The position numbers were made by a program, and so were the translations under genes. Shown here one piece after another: positions 5,719 to 6,065 of a stretch of 6,065 nt of DNA (its first letter is position 1; each line of letters begins with the position of its first letter). The stretch is taken from the NCBI GenBank assembly GCA_023397045.1, contig JAEWUR010000299.1:1-6065 (forward strand), read 5' to 3'. Origin of the DNA: Planctomycetota bacterium. Its GTDB lineage: Bacteria; Planctomycetota; Planctomycetia; Pirellulales; Thermoguttaceae. Below the pieces are notes generated by a model. The model saw only the letters and a list, made by a program, of their open reading frames with translations. It ran no database searches and was not told the DNA's origin.

Positions 5719-6065
5719 TCAGTTCAACATGGCGTCGCAACCCCCACGGGCGAGATGCGAAGCCAAAACCTTGCGCCACACCGGTGACAATAGGGTCCGG
5801 CTGTTCTCCCGGATTGGCCGATAGTACCCGCACAGCCGACAAAACACTTGGTACTTTTCCGCCATGGCAGCCTCCGATACGTCATCCAAGCACTTGATTG
5901 CCTGGTCGAGTCCGAAGATTCGGTCGATGGCACCGGCGACGGCACATGGATAAAACCCGCGACGGTTTAGGCTTATGCCACAATGACCGGAAACGCTGCA
6001 ACCTTCGAAACGATGCTGAGTAGACCATTCGTAATCAATATCGCACGGTGCGATACAAGGGCAAA
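5719..6065 (-). CDS. C-terminal part of a radical-SAM/SPASM-type cysteine-rich protein (5' end outside window)
   Basis: Reading the - strand from the right edge gives an unbroken frame of 114 residues ending at TGA (5721-5719). Numbering from the first whole codon (6063), cysteines occur at 1, 3, 7, 22, 28, 40, 58, 75, 78 and 98. The order C-x5-C-GI, then RRGFYPC (34-40), an AGAIDRIFG segment (43-51) and FCRLCGYY (74-81) resembles the auxiliary iron-sulphur cluster region at the C-terminus of radical SAM proteins. The CxxxCxxC motif that would prove a radical SAM domain would lie outside the window. No start codon is needed, because the gene enters from the right; the only internal ATG (codon 67) is not a sensible start. 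It converges on the PurA-like gene, so it is probably a separate transcription unit. Coding status is fairly firm; the exact family is less so. Confidence 0.6.
   Translation of the reverse strand, partial: CPCIAPCDIDYEWSTQHRFEGCSVSGHCGISLNRRGFYPCAVAGAIDRIFGLDQAIKCLDDVSEAAMAEKYQVFCRLCGYYRPIRENSRTLLSPVWRKVLASHLARGGCDAMLN

Noticed and set aside
5711..5721. AAGGAGG on the - strand right after the radical-SAM-like stop, as a ribosome-binding site for another gene
   Set aside because: No ATG, GTG or TTG follows at a suitable distance with a meaningful frame.
5724..5945. - strand open frame with a CHRCG motif suggesting a zinc ribbon or a frameshifted pseudogene
   Set aside because: The neighbouring frame is continuous from the right edge with a better cysteine pattern and a plausible C-terminus, so no frameshift is needed; CHRCG is an out-of-frame coincidence.
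1..6065. CRISPR array, insertion sequence ends or phage genes
   Set aside because: No regularly spaced repeats, transposase motifs, terminal inverted repeats or phage structural proteins are seen.

Overview
The window is bacterial: tightly packed genes, clear Shine-Dalgarno sites, a sigma70-like promoter and no introns. Base composition is moderately GC-rich by eye. The protein flavour (a PurA paralogue, a vWA protein, a J-domain/kinase-like fusion, ADP-ribose enzymes) would suit a planctomycete or another large-genome environmental bacterium. That placement is a weak inference; nothing here fixes the phylum.

Layout on the + strand: (1) a Nudix hydrolase whose reading frame is open to the left window edge (2-601); (2) an ADP-ribosylglycohydrolase/DraG-family protein five bases later (607-1692); (3) a 241-base gap with a good sigma70 promoter (1847-1875) overlapped by three copies of a 6-base half-site; (4) a J-domain plus degenerate protein-kinase fusion (best start 1934, end 2971); (5) a vWA protein with an intact-looking MIDAS (2992-3975); (6) a strong GC-rich hairpin and a perfect nine-base Shine-Dalgarno; (7) an adenylosuccinate-synthetase-like enzyme (4053-5366). 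Then comes about 350 bases without a gene, holding a tRNA-Arg(ACG)-like fragment on the - strand. From the right edge, converging on the cluster, runs the cysteine-rich C-terminal end of a radical-SAM/SPASM-type protein (- strand, 5719-6065). It is easily missed because its start lies outside the window.

How the genes may work together (inference): Nudix and DraG enzymes act on ADP-ribose compounds. The PurA-like protein keeps the GTP-binding and catalytic core of adenylosuccinate synthetase but lacks its usual aspartate-binding loop, so it may join a different amino compound to a purine nucleotide or use another nucleotide. The J-pseudokinase and vWA pair looks like a regulatory or assembly module, recalling the vWA/kinase pairing of TerY-P modules but without a visible phosphatase. 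The whole could be a regulated nucleotide- or ADP-ribose-modifying stress or conflict pathway. The three-gene unit J-pseudokinase/vWA/PurA-like, with its own promoter-operator, is the most interesting part.
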